A stretch of DNA of 64,000 bases, from the NCBI GenBank assembly GCA_050949085.1, contig JBMNFB010000001.1:124001-188000 (forward strand). Reading direction: 5' to 3'. Under the pieces are notes generated by a model. It did no database searches, was not told the origin of the DNA, and saw nothing but the letters and a program-made list of their open reading frames with translations. Origin of the DNA: JBMNFB01 sp050949085 (GTDB lineage: Bacteria; Bacillota; UBA994; UBA5500). Of this stretch, positions 1-7,132 are shown piece by piece; positions within the stretch are counted from its first letter, which is position 1, and each line of letters begins with the position of its first letter. The position numbers and the translations under genes are program-made.

Positions 1-32
1 ACGCGGCAACCGCCCGAGGGAGTGAACCGATC

Positions 33-953
33 TTGCGCCTGTATGTAGCCGTCACCGAACTCGCCTGGTATAACCACCTGCGCCAGCTGCAGCCGGCGGA
101 GGCAAGTTTCTGGCTGGCCGGCGATACGCGAAACTTCCTGGCTCTGGACCCGGGCGAGCTGTTCCTGCTCAAACTGCACTCGCCGCATAACTGCATCGTC
201 GGTGGCGGCGTCTTTGCCCGGCAGCTCTTTCTGCCTGTTTCCTTCCTCTGGGAGGCATTCGGGGAGTGGAACGGCGAGCCCGACTTCGCCAGCTTCCTGC
301 AGCGCGTGCAGCGCCAGCGCAGGGGCACTGGGCAGGTTGAGCCTGATCCGGAGATCAGCTCCCTTATCCTGGGCGATCCCTTCTTTTTTGAGGAGCAGGA
401 CTGGATTCCTGTGCCCGAAAACTGGTCGCCCAACACGCCCCACGGGCGCATCTACGATACCGATAACCGCGACGGCAAGGAGCTGTATGCTGCTGTGCGT
501 CAGCGGCTCCTCGCCCGTAAACTGCGCAAGCGGACCTGGTTCCGTCGTTTCCAGGCAGCGCAGCTCACCCCTGCCGACACCGGGCCCGGCACTTTCAAAG
601 TGAACGTGCTGCAGGCTTACCACTTCCGCTGCGCCATCACCAATGCCAGTGCCCCCGCCGCCCTGGCGGTGACATACGTTAAACCGCCCGCCCAGGGCGG
701 GCCGAATACCGTCAGCAACGGCCTTGTGCTGCGGCGTGACCTCTGTACGCTGTTTCAGCGCGGCTATATCGCGCTGGACGATGAAGGACGCATCCAGATC
801 AGCGATCAGCTCAGGGCGGGGGCTGGCGGCGACGCTGGCGGAGGGTATGCCTCATTCCGCGGCCAGCCGCTCCGCAACCTGCCCGACTCCCTGCTGGAGC
901 GCCCAGCCCAGGAATTGGTGCGCTGGCACCGGGAAAACGTGTTCCTCGGATAG
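33..953 (+). CDS. HNH-fold restriction-endonuclease-like protein, probably catalytically degenerate
   Basis: A protein of 306 residues that starts at TTG, with GAGGG about 12 bases upstream. The C-terminal third has the layout of the HNH endonuclease family: a CAIT knuckle near residue 200, then a GGP..VSNGLVLRRDL stretch and a terminal WHRENVF motif. From my recall of the family, the first strand normally reads AAHI and the later helix DLH.LF. Here these positions read VTYV and DLCTLF, so both histidines expected for metal binding and catalysis are absent. The N-terminal 190 residues (FFFEEQDWIPVPENWSPN and surroundings) match the conserved N-terminal region of the same family as I remember it, so the gene looks full length. 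A role in DNA cleavage is therefore doubtful; a DNA-binding remnant is possible. A hairpin terminator follows directly. Confidence 0.6.
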   Translation: MRLYVAVTELAWYNHLRQLQPAEASFWLAGDTRNFLALDPGELFLLKLHSPHNCIVGGGVFARQLFLPVSFLWEAFGEWNGEPDFASFLQRVQRQRRGTGQVEPDPEISSLILGDPFFFEEQDWIPVPENWSPNTPHGRIYDTDNRDGKELYAAVRQRLLARKLRKRTWFRRFQAAQLTPADTGPGTFKVNVLQAYHFRCAITNASAPAALAVTYVKPPAQGGPNTVSNGLVLRRDLCTLFQRGYIALDDEGRIQISDQLRAGAGGDAGGGYASFRGQPLRNLPDSLLERPAQELVRWHRENVFLG

Positions 954-967
954 GGGTCAAGGACAAT

Positions 968-1003
968 CGAGGGGCTGTTGCGCAAGCAACAGCCCCGTTT
1001 TGC
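968..1003 (+). terminator. Rho-independent terminator after the HNH-like gene
   Basis: A ten-base-pair stem, GGGGCTGTTG with CAACAGCCCC, encloses a six-base loop and is followed by GTTTTG. It lies 17 bases after the stop codon of the HNH-like gene. Confidence 0.7.
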
Positions 1004-1180
1004 TTTGGAAGGCATCGCGGCTCCGGAGGTGGTGTACTCTGACTGCGACGCTCTCACCCCTGCGGCCACCCCTCTTCGGTTTGGTACATCCCGCGCTTGA
1101 TATACATATCATGCAGTACGATCCGCATGGTTGTTCATATATCTGTGCAGCAGCCAGGCATGGCCGTGGGAGGTGAGATA

Positions 1181-1573
1181 ATGGCATTGCATCGACGGAT
1201 CAGTGGCCCCCTGTTTGTTCAGGAGCGTCATAGGCGGGAAAGGCGTCGCTTTCTGCTGTTGCTGTCCAACCTGTCCGGCAACACGGTGCTCATTGGTGTG
1301 CAGGTCTATGCTGCTCCCTTCACCAATTTTGGCACGCCGGACACCTGGGTGAAGATCCTGGATAAGGTGGGTGAGTTGGAACCTCCCACCATAGTCACAT
1401 TTGAGATACCTGTCTCCCGGGAGTTTGCCTATTACCAGTTCCATGTTGATAACAGCTTGCCGAATACCTGCTTCCACCCGACGCTCTATCTGCTCCGTCA
1501 CAAATCGAGTCCCTGGTACGCCGTTCCCCTGGTCAAGGGGAATGAGTGGGAACTGCAGACGATCAACCCCTGA
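1181..1573 (+). CDS. Hypothetical protein, first of a tandem paralogous pair
   Basis: A protein of 130 residues. I chose the ATG at 1181 because GGGAGGTGAG lies just upstream; the open frame extends further 5' but without a comparable ribosome site. It has no signal peptide and no membrane segment. It shares a clear pattern with the next gene: LLLSNLSG near the N-terminus, then V.V.AAPFT.F.TP.TW, a YYxFxV segment, a C/H..TLYL motif and a C-terminal PLVK.NEWE. The spacing suggests a single small beta-rich domain. I do not recognise the family and assign no function. The pair is transcribed together, 18 bases apart. Confidence 0.6.
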   Translation: MALHRRISGPLFVQERHRRERRRFLLLLSNLSGNTVLIGVQVYAAPFTNFGTPDTWVKILDKVGELEPPTIVTFEIPVSREFAYYQFHVDNSLPNTCFHPTLYLLRHKSSPWYAVPLVKGNEWELQTINP

Positions 1574-1591
1574 ACTGAGGGAGGTGAGACG

Positions 1592-1972
1592 ATGACTATA
1601 AGGACTAGCGGCCCTCTCCATATCGGACCCCGCTTGCTCAAACGTGGCAACCGGTTTGGCCTGCTCCTGTCCAACCTCAGTGGAGGCATCGCCCAAGTGC
1701 AGGTTCAGGTCCATGCTGCGCCCTTCACCGGCTTTGACACCCCATCCACCTGGAGCCTAATTGTAGACCGATCCCTGGACGTGGAAAACGGCTCGGTGAT
1801 TACCCTCCAATTCCGCCTGGACGACAGATACGCCTATTACCATTTCTTCGTCGAAGACGACATCTTCCAGCCCTGCCTCCACACTACCCTCTACCTGTTT
1901 GGCCCCTGGAAGAACACCCTCCATACCCTCCCATTAGTCAAGGCCAACGAGTGGGAGATCATCCCCAGTTAG
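1592..1972 (+). CDS. Hypothetical protein, second of a tandem paralogous pair
   Basis: A protein of 126 residues whose ATG is preceded by GGGAGGTGAGACG. It is a diverged duplicate of the upstream gene, with the same order of motifs: LLLSNLSGG, VQVHAAPFTGFDTPSTW, YAYYHFFVEDD, CLHTTLYL and PLVKANEWE. Conservation of aromatic and Thr-Leu-Tyr-Leu positions across the pair suggests a maintained fold. It has no transmembrane or secretion signal. The function is unknown. A terminator about 70 bases downstream closes the two-gene unit. Confidence 0.6.
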   Translation: MTIRTSGPLHIGPRLLKRGNRFGLLLSNLSGGIAQVQVQVHAAPFTGFDTPSTWSLIVDRSLDVENGSVITLQFRLDDRYAYYHFFVEDDIFQPCLHTTLYLFGPWKNTLHTLPLVKANEWEIIPS

Positions 1973-2041
1973 CAGCCTCGCCCTCGAAACGACCGCAAAC
2001 TAACCACACCCAGGCCAGAATGGCCGCGACCCGAACACGAA

Positions 2042-2074
2042 AAAGGGGGCTGTAACGCGCAGCCCCTTTGTTTT
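2042..2074 (+). terminator. Rho-independent terminator
   Basis: The stem GGGGCTG / CAGCCCC with an eight-base loop is flanked by AAAA on the left and TTTGTTTT on the right. It could stop transcription of the tandem paralogue pair and, because of the A-run, also of the convergent gene that ends at 2104. Confidence 0.65.
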
Positions 2075-2103
2075 GCTCTGTTCCGTTACCTGTTTGCCTC
2101 GCT

Positions 2104-2469
2104 TCACCTTCGCCGGATAACCAGTGACGTCGTGTCTGTTTTCTGGAACAGGCCCTGGAGCGCCTGCTCGGTAATGATGCCCTGTTCGATGGCCGCCCGA
2201 AACCTGAACGGGTCGATGGACACCAGTCGGAGATAGCCGAGGTCTCCCAGCCGGCGCCGAATTTCTGCCTCGTTGAAATCGGTATATCTGGTTCGTTGCT
2301 GTCGCTCCACCAGAATTTCGCCATCCTTATCCGGGACCACGATCAATCTCTCGTTGCTGGGCCAGTTCTCCATCATCCAGGTGCGGTGCTGCTGGTACGC
2401 TTCGTTCAGCTGCTGGCTCATCTCGTAGAGGCTGCGGGCCCGCCGAGCAGCGTTATACCACTCGTTCAT
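2104..2469 (-). CDS. Hypothetical protein
   Basis: A protein of 121 residues if translation starts at the ATG whose first base is 2469. A GGGAGG run touches this ATG, so the spacing is poor. An in-frame TTG at 2499 would add ten residues, and the start is uncertain. The N-terminal half is helical and rich in Arg, Gln and Glu (ARRARSLYEMSQQLNEAY). The C-terminal half contains a RRRLGDLGYLRLVSI segment followed by FRFRAAIEQGIITEQALQGLF. It has no signal peptide or cysteines. I do not recognise the family. It is convergent with the tandem paralogue pair. Confidence 0.5.
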   Translation of the reverse strand: MNEWYNAARRARSLYEMSQQLNEAYQQHRTWMMENWPSNERLIVVPDKDGEILVERQQRTRYTDFNEAEIRRRLGDLGYLRLVSIDPFRFRAAIEQGIITEQALQGLFQKTDTTSLVIRRR

Positions 2470-2821
2470 CCTCCCACCCCCTGATTCTTCCTCTCGCAAA
2501 CATCGTATTCAGCGCTGGCCGGGGATAGGCCACCAGCAATCTGTATTTCCAGAGCAAAAGGTGGGGGGGATAGGGCATCGTAGGATTGCTGGCATCGCTT
2601 TCCTGATAACAAATAGGCCCGCCCTTTGTCTGTTTGTTTTGGATAATGATTTATCATACCATTGAGGTGTGACAGCAGGTATCGGAGATGATTTCATAGC
2701 CGAAGCAAACTTTTTGCGCGGCCGCCGGCATCTTATGTATGACGAACGCTTTGAGAACCGATGAGCGATATAAGGCGTGTTTACTGAGCGGACAGCGGAG
2801 CGACAGGGAGGTGGTGGTGAG
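2470..2821. other. Intergenic region before the ECF sigma factor gene
   Basis: About 350 bases without a supported gene, between a minus-strand hypothetical and the plus-strand sigma factor. It contains the small dyad ATGATTTATCAT at 2645-2656 in an AT-rich patch, and a CAAACTTTTT stretch near 2706 that faintly resembles ECF-type -35 elements. I could not define a convincing -10, so no promoter is called. Open frames on the minus strand here look like chance. Confidence 0.4.
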
Positions 2822-3346
2822 ATGAGCGAGGATCTGGTGAGGGCGGCTCAGCGCGGCAGCGAGGGGGCGTTTGCCGCACTGCTGGAGCCGCTGGAGAAGA
2901 AGCTTTATTGCACGGCTTTGAGTATGGTCAAGAGCACGCATGATGCGGAGGATGTCTGGCAGAACACGGTGTTTCAGGCCTGGCGGCAGATACGCAAGCT
3001 GCGCAACCCAGCCCTCTTCCGCCTCTGGATCACGCGGATTCTGATCAACGAAGCCACCGCGGTCCTGCGCAAACGGGCCCGCAACCCCATCCCCAGCGAG
3101 TATCTGCCGGAGGAGGCGGTTGGCCAGCCTGACATTGAGCGATTCCTGGTGGTGCAGCAGCAACTGGAGCAGCTGCCGGAGCATCAGCGACAGGCCGTCA
3201 TCCTCCGCTTCTGGCTGGATTTGCCGCTGGATGAGATCGCCCTGGCCATGGATGTGCCGCTGAGCACGGCCAAGACCCGCCTGTATCAGGGGATGAGGGT
3301 GCTCGGTGAGAATATGCGGAAGGAGGGGCTGGGCAATGAGGGATGA
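2822..3346 (+). CDS. ECF-family RNA polymerase sigma factor
   Basis: A protein of 174 residues. The ATG at 2822 is preceded by GGGAGGTGG; the open frame continues upstream but reads unlike sigma-70. Region 2 is visible at residues 15-80, including the DAEDVWQNTVFQAW core-binding and -10-recognition helix and the FRLWITRILINEA segment. Region 4 (residues 120-170) has LPEHQRQAVILRFWLDLPLDEIA followed by a helix-turn-helix with STAKTRLYQG. The gene overlaps the next one by 11 bases, and that gene encodes a membrane protein of the anti-sigma DUF4179 type. The pair is therefore very likely a signal-responsive sigma/anti-sigma switch. Its regulon cannot be read from this window. Confidence 0.9.
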   Translation: MSEDLVRAAQRGSEGAFAALLEPLEKKLYCTALSMVKSTHDAEDVWQNTVFQAWRQIRKLRNPALFRLWITRILINEATAVLRKRARNPIPSEYLPEEAVGQPDIERFLVVQQQLEQLPEHQRQAVILRFWLDLPLDEIALAMDVPLSTAKTRLYQGMRVLGENMRKEGLGNEG

Positions 3347-4637
3347 TCTGGTGACTCCGCAGGAGGAGAAGGCGGTGCGGGAACTGATGGTATCCGGGCT
3401 GACGCTCGGGCCGAGGGAAGGTGCGTCTCAGTTGCTGGCCCGCGCCCGCCGCCAGCAGCGGCGCCGCATGGTGTTAGTCAGCCTGGCCGCAGCGCTGCTG
3501 CTCTGCCTCTATGCAGCTTCGCCCTTTGTTCTGCCGGCGTTGGCGCGCGTCGTCGGTGCTGTTCCGGGGATCGGCCCTGCTTTTCAGAAGGCGCTGGAGC
3601 TGCAGAGCCTGGATTTAGCCTACGAAGCAGGCTTTATGCCCGCGCTGGATAAATCGGTGGAGCGCGCTGGGGTGGTGCTGACGGTGCATACCGCCTACCG
3701 CGACGCCGAGTCGTTTGAACTGGTGCTCAGCCTCAGCGGCGACCATAGCCTGATTGCCGCGATACGCGAGAGCATCGGGCCGCGGGTGGAGCTGACTGCG
3801 GGCAGGTGGCAGAGCAGGGGGCATACTACCTATAAGTCATACGACGAGATCGGCAATGTGCTCTATGTTTCCCTCAGCAGTCAGGATCCGCTGCCCTGGT
3901 ATGTGCGCAAGGTGAACGTCACTGTGCAGTGGATGACGGATCCGGCCGAGATTGAGAAGTTCCAGAGCTTTGTCAGCTGGGATGATGTACAGCTCAGCGA
4001 ACCATTGGCCCTGACATTCCCCCTGCAAAAACTCAGCGAAGCACACAACGAGGTTCTGCCCATCAACCAGACGCTCACCTGTGGCGACACGCAGGTGTTT
4101 CTCCAGAGCCTGACGTTCAGCCCGGTACGGACGATTCTCAAGTACACCTATACCGGGCCTGAGCCGGTGCTGCGGCTGTTCGATGAGCAGGGAAGCGAAG
4201 TTCGCTGCTACACCGTCAGTGCTGATATCGCTGACAGACGCGCGACCTTCGCTGCCACCGACAGCAGGACGCTCACCGTCCGCCTGGCGGGGTATCCGGC
4301 GGAATCCACTTTGGAGGTTCCCCTTAAGGAGGGCTATGAGCACACGGGTGAGCTGGCGTTCCGGATCGAGAGCATCGAACCGGTGCATCAGCTGCTGCCC
4401 TGGATCAGGCCGGGTGGCGGCCACTTCTACGCCGATACCAGGGTGGTGCTCAGCTGGGAGCAGGAGCCGACTGGCCTGGTAGCCGTCCATGGGGGCAGCA
4501 TCGACTGGGGCGAGTCCGGCAAGACGACGCTTTACCTGATCCGCGAGCGGCTGCCAGACGACCAGCTGCTGCAACTGAGGTTCATGCGGCTGGAGGGCGA
4601 ACCGCAGGAGATCACGGTGAGCAGGCAGGCGAAGTAG
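3336..4637 (+). CDS. Membrane-anchored anti-sigma factor, DUF4179-like
   Basis: A protein of 433 residues whose ATG lies inside the end of the sigma-factor gene, with AAGGAGG about ten bases upstream. The cytoplasmic N-terminus of about 45 residues is basic just before the membrane (RARRQQRRR). One membrane segment follows (LVSLAAALLLCLYAASPFV). The next stretch, VVGAVPGIGPAFQKAL, resembles the start of DUF4179 domains of Bacillota anti-sigma factors. The remaining 350 residues are predicted to be extracytoplasmic and beta-rich. Translational overlap with the ECF sigma gene supports the anti-sigma role. No zinc-binding HxxxCxxC motif is visible at the N-terminus, so it is not a ZAS-type anti-sigma factor. 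Confidence 0.8.
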   Translation: MRDDLVTPQEEKAVRELMVSGLTLGPREGASQLLARARRQQRRRMVLVSLAAALLLCLYAASPFVLPALARVVGAVPGIGPAFQKALELQSLDLAYEAGFMPALDKSVERAGVVLTVHTAYRDAESFELVLSLSGDHSLIAAIRESIGPRVELTAGRWQSRGHTTYKSYDEIGNVLYVSLSSQDPLPWYVRKVNVTVQWMTDPAEIEKFQSFVSWDDVQLSEPLALTFPLQKLSEAHNEVLPINQTLTCGDTQVFLQSLTFSPVRTILKYTYTGPEPVLRLFDEQGSEVRCYTVSADIADRRATFAATDSRTLTVRLAGYPAESTLEVPLKEGYEHTGELAFRIESIEPVHQLLPWIRPGGGHFYADTRVVLSWEQEPTGLVAVHGGSIDWGESGKTTLYLIRERLPDDQLLQLRFMRLEGEPQEITVSRQAK

Positions 4638-4668
4638 ATTAACGCCAGTGGGCCGGCGGAGGGAGGCA

Positions 4669-4760
4669 GGGTACTCCCCTAGCCCTCCGCCGCTGGCGAT
4701 GCCTCCTGGAATGATGTATCAAGCGAAGCGAGGCGGGGAGCAGCAAGACTCGCCCGCCCC
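4669..4760 (+). repeat. Dispersed intergenic repeat, copy A (units R2 and R1)
   Basis: Non-coding sequence between the anti-sigma gene and the convergent HD-domain gene. It carries a degenerate R2 unit (CTGGCGATGCCTCC at its end) followed by an R1 unit with the core GGGGAGCAGCAAGACTCGCC. The same R1 core occurs near 18000, 25975 (inverted) and 50660. The unit is rich in complementary GGCGGG and CCCGCC, so it can fold into a stem. Confidence 0.6.
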
Positions 4761-4778
4761 AGGCGCAGGTTTCGGCTT

Positions 4779-5360
4779 CTACTCTGCGCCGCCCAGGCCG
4801 ATCGCGTCGGCCACCGAGCGCATGCCGAGAATGGTCTGCTCGATCAGGTAGTCCAGCTCCCAGCCCAGCCGCTGCAGGCCGTCCTCGATGGTCTCGCGGG
4901 AGACCCCGGCGGCGAAGCTGGGGCTCTTATATTTCTTCTTCACCGACTTCACGCTCAGATCCATCACGCTGCGCGACGGACGCATCAGGGCAGTGGCGTT
5001 GATCAGGCCGGTCAGCTCGTCCACCGCATAGAGCACTTTCTCCATCAGGCTCTGCGGTTCCACATCGGCTTTCGTCAGCCCATAGCCGTGGCTGGCGATG
5101 GCGCGGACAACCATCTCGTCGACGCCCCGCTCCCGCAGGATCTCCTGCACCTTGACGCAGTGCTCCTCCGGATACTTCTCATAGTCCAGATCGTGCAGCA
5201 GCCCGATGACTCCCCACGCCTCCACATCCGGCTGTTCCAGATGCGCCGCGAAATGCCGCATCACTCCTTCAACGGCCAGCGCATGCTTCAGCAGCTGCTC
5301 GCTCTGCGTATATTCCTGCAACAGTTCCCAGGCTTGTTCTCTGGTAGGGATATAAGCCAT
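4779..5360 (-). CDS. HD-domain phosphohydrolase family protein
   Basis: A protein of 193 residues, ATG preceded by AGGAGGAATGGATC. The metal-binding HD signature is visible: a histidine around residue 26 (LLKHALAVEG), LLHDLDYEKYPEEH at residues 53-66, and a later SHGYG histidine near residue 91. This is the usual arrangement of small HD-domain hydrolases, some of which act on nucleotides. The substrate cannot be deduced. The C-terminal part (KSVKKKYKSPSFAAGVSRETIEDGLQ) is the conserved tail of a subfamily of uncharacterised HD proteins that I recognise from Clostridia. It is a single gene with its own promoter, divergent from the lipoprotein gene. Confidence 0.8.
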   Translation of the reverse strand: MAYIPTREQAWELLQEYTQSEQLLKHALAVEGVMRHFAAHLEQPDVEAWGVIGLLHDLDYEKYPEEHCVKVQEILRERGVDEMVVRAIASHGYGLTKADVEPQSLMEKVLYAVDELTGLINATALMRPSRSVMDLSVKSVKKKYKSPSFAAGVSRETIEDGLQRLGWELDYLIEQTILGMRSVADAIGLGGAE

Positions 5361-5404
5361 GATCCATTCCTCCTTGTTCCAGACAGTCTGCTTGCTTACC
5401 CACT

Positions 5405-5432
5405 ATCTTACCACGATCTGCCCGCATGCCAA
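5405..5432 (-). promoter_or_regulatory. Sigma-A-like promoter of the HD-domain gene
   Basis: On the minus strand, TTGGCA (5432-5427) is followed after 16 bases by TAAGAT (5410-5405). It lies about 45 bases upstream of the start codon of the HD-domain gene. Confidence 0.5.
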
Positions 5433-5526
5433 GGTCTCATGCCAATGCTCAGTTGCGCGGCGCAGGAAAACCGCCTTCGCCGACGAAATCTATCCTGGAT
5501 AAAGACCAACTGAGAGAGGTGTGACG

Positions 5527-6606
5527 ATGAGAAAAACCATAAGTTTGCTGGTGTGTATTCTGGCCCTGTCGCTGGGGTTGACGGCTTGCGGCCCGAAAGA
5601 GGCCGAGGTAGCACTGGCTCCCGACGCCACGCTGCAGATTATCGGCGCCGGCATGGACGTTACCCTGACAGCTGACGACATGCTGGCGCGGGAGCGCGAG
5701 ACGTTCGAGTGCTCCAGCATCAGCTCGTCTGGTGATGTCAGCCAGGTGGCGGTAACCGGCTTCTCCCTGCAGGCAATTCTCGCCGAGCACGATGTTGCCT
5801 GGGATGACCTGGAGTCGCTGAACTTCGTTGCTGCCGACGGCTATGTGATGGCAGTACCGATGGCCGATGTGGGCGAGGACGCCTTCGTCCTCCTCAACTA
5901 CGAAGGCGACCCGCTGGAATACCCGCGCAGCTGTATCCCGGACAAGCGCTCCCAATACTGGGTGAAGAACCTGAGCAAGGTTGAGCTGGTTACGGCCAGT
6001 GGGGCCGCCGAGGGCGAGACGGCCAGTGTGGAGCGGATTCACTTCTTCCGCGAGGGCGTATCGGCTCTCGAGCCGGAAGAGCTGAACAACCGCGGCTTCA
6101 AGGTGCCGGCTTATTCGCTGCGTGCCTACTTTGAGAAGCATCTCGGCCAGCTGCCCGACCAGCCGCTGACGATGGTGGCCCTTGATGGTTTCAGGAAGAC
6201 GGAGACGCCCGAGGTCTTCTTCGATAACTACGTCACTCTGGTGGCGGAGGAGGGCGAGGAGGACGACCTGCCGCTCTACTTCTCGGAAACCATCAGCGAC
6301 GGCATGCGGGTCAAGCAGCTGGACCTGGTGATCTCGCCGACCGGGGACGCCATCTACTTCGGCAATGATATCAAGGTCTCCGATCTGTTCGCTGCCGTGG
6401 GCATGCCGCAGGCTGAAACCTACCGCTTTGTTGCCAGTGATGGGTATGCGCTGGCCGTGCCGACGGACGCTATCGAGTTCGGCAAGATCTTTGCCGACGA
6501 GGAAAAGGGCTATCTCAGGGCCAGCTTCGACGGCTGGGAAGGTGCCAGCGGCGGCGGCAAGGTGAAGTACCTGCTGGCCATTGAGGCAGTTGATCCCAGC
6601 AAATGA
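5527..6606 (+). CDS. Lipoprotein with two sulfite-oxidase-fold (molybdopterin-binding-like) domains
   Basis: A protein of 359 residues. I chose the ATG at 5527, with GAGAGGTG upstream, over an in-frame GTG at 5521. A signal peptide ends in LTAC at residues 19-22, a lipobox, so the protein should be anchored on the outer face of the membrane. Two similar domains follow. Each contains the pattern seen in the oxidoreductase molybdopterin-binding fold: FSLQAIL...LNFVAADGYVMAVP near residue 100, and VSDLFAAVG...YRFVASDGYALAVP near residue 300. A cysteine in FECSS could correspond to the cofactor ligand in domain 1, but domain 2 lacks an equivalent, so cofactor binding is doubtful. It precedes a membrane-anchored FMN-binding protein by about 50 bases, which suggests a joint role in extracytoplasmic redox or ligand sensing. 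Confidence 0.65.
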   Translation: MRKTISLLVCILALSLGLTACGPKEAEVALAPDATLQIIGAGMDVTLTADDMLARERETFECSSISSSGDVSQVAVTGFSLQAILAEHDVAWDDLESLNFVAADGYVMAVPMADVGEDAFVLLNYEGDPLEYPRSCIPDKRSQYWVKNLSKVELVTASGAAEGETASVERIHFFREGVSALEPEELNNRGFKVPAYSLRAYFEKHLGQLPDQPLTMVALDGFRKTETPEVFFDNYVTLVAEEGEEDDLPLYFSETISDGMRVKQLDLVISPTGDAIYFGNDIKVSDLFAAVGMPQAETYRFVASDGYALAVPTDAIEFGKIFADEEKGYLRASFDGWEGASGGGKVKYLLAIEAVDPSK

Positions 6607-6657
6607 TACGACACCCGTCTGGGGAGGGAGGGGTAGCTTCTGAGCAGGAGAAAGTGG

Positions 6658-7014
6658 TTGGCGGGTTGCGCCGCCCTGGCGTTCCTGCTGCTGGCGGCAT
6701 TTCTCTGGATGCGTGCGACGCGGGAGCCGCCCTACGCAGGTTACCCCGACGGCACCTACATCGGCGAGGCGACCGGCTATCGCAAGCATCTCAAGGCGCA
6801 GGTGACGCTGAAAGATGGGTATATCACCGCGGTCGAGATTATCGAGCACTATGAAAAAGGTGCCGATCGCTACGCTGAGCCGATGGAGAAGATACCCCAG
6901 GCGATCATCAGGAAGCAGTCGCCTGACGTTGATGTGGTAGTTGGTTCGACGCTGACCAGCAACGGAATTATGGATGCGGTGCGCGCGGCGCTGGAGCAGG
7001 CCAAACCGCGCTGA
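6658..7014 (+). CDS. Membrane-anchored FMN-binding-domain protein
   Basis: A protein of 118 residues starting at TTG 6658, with AGGAG seven bases upstream. A rarer CTG at 6640 behind GGGAGGGG would add six residues including RRK before the membrane segment. An N-terminal hydrophobic segment (ALAFLLLAAFLW) acts as signal anchor. The rest is a single FMN_bind domain: PDGTYIGEATGY, VTLKDGYITAVEIIEHYE, and a C-terminal VVVGSTLTSNGIMDAV. The last element corresponds to the SGATxTS motif in which a threonine carries covalently bound FMN in this family. The threonine is retained although SGA is changed to VGS. It is probably co-transcribed with the preceding lipoprotein. Confidence 0.75.
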   Translation: MAGCAALAFLLLAAFLWMRATREPPYAGYPDGTYIGEATGYRKHLKAQVTLKDGYITAVEIIEHYEKGADRYAEPMEKIPQAIIRKQSPDVDVVVGSTLTSNGIMDAVRAALEQAKPR

Positions 7015-7132
7015 GGATTGAGAACCTCCGTTCAGGGTCAGGGGTGATACCTGGCCCTGTGCTTTGGGGCGGCGTGTTTCAAAGGCTGGCCTGATCTGCC
7101 CTCTGTAACGACTGCAGGGGGCAGTTTTGCTG

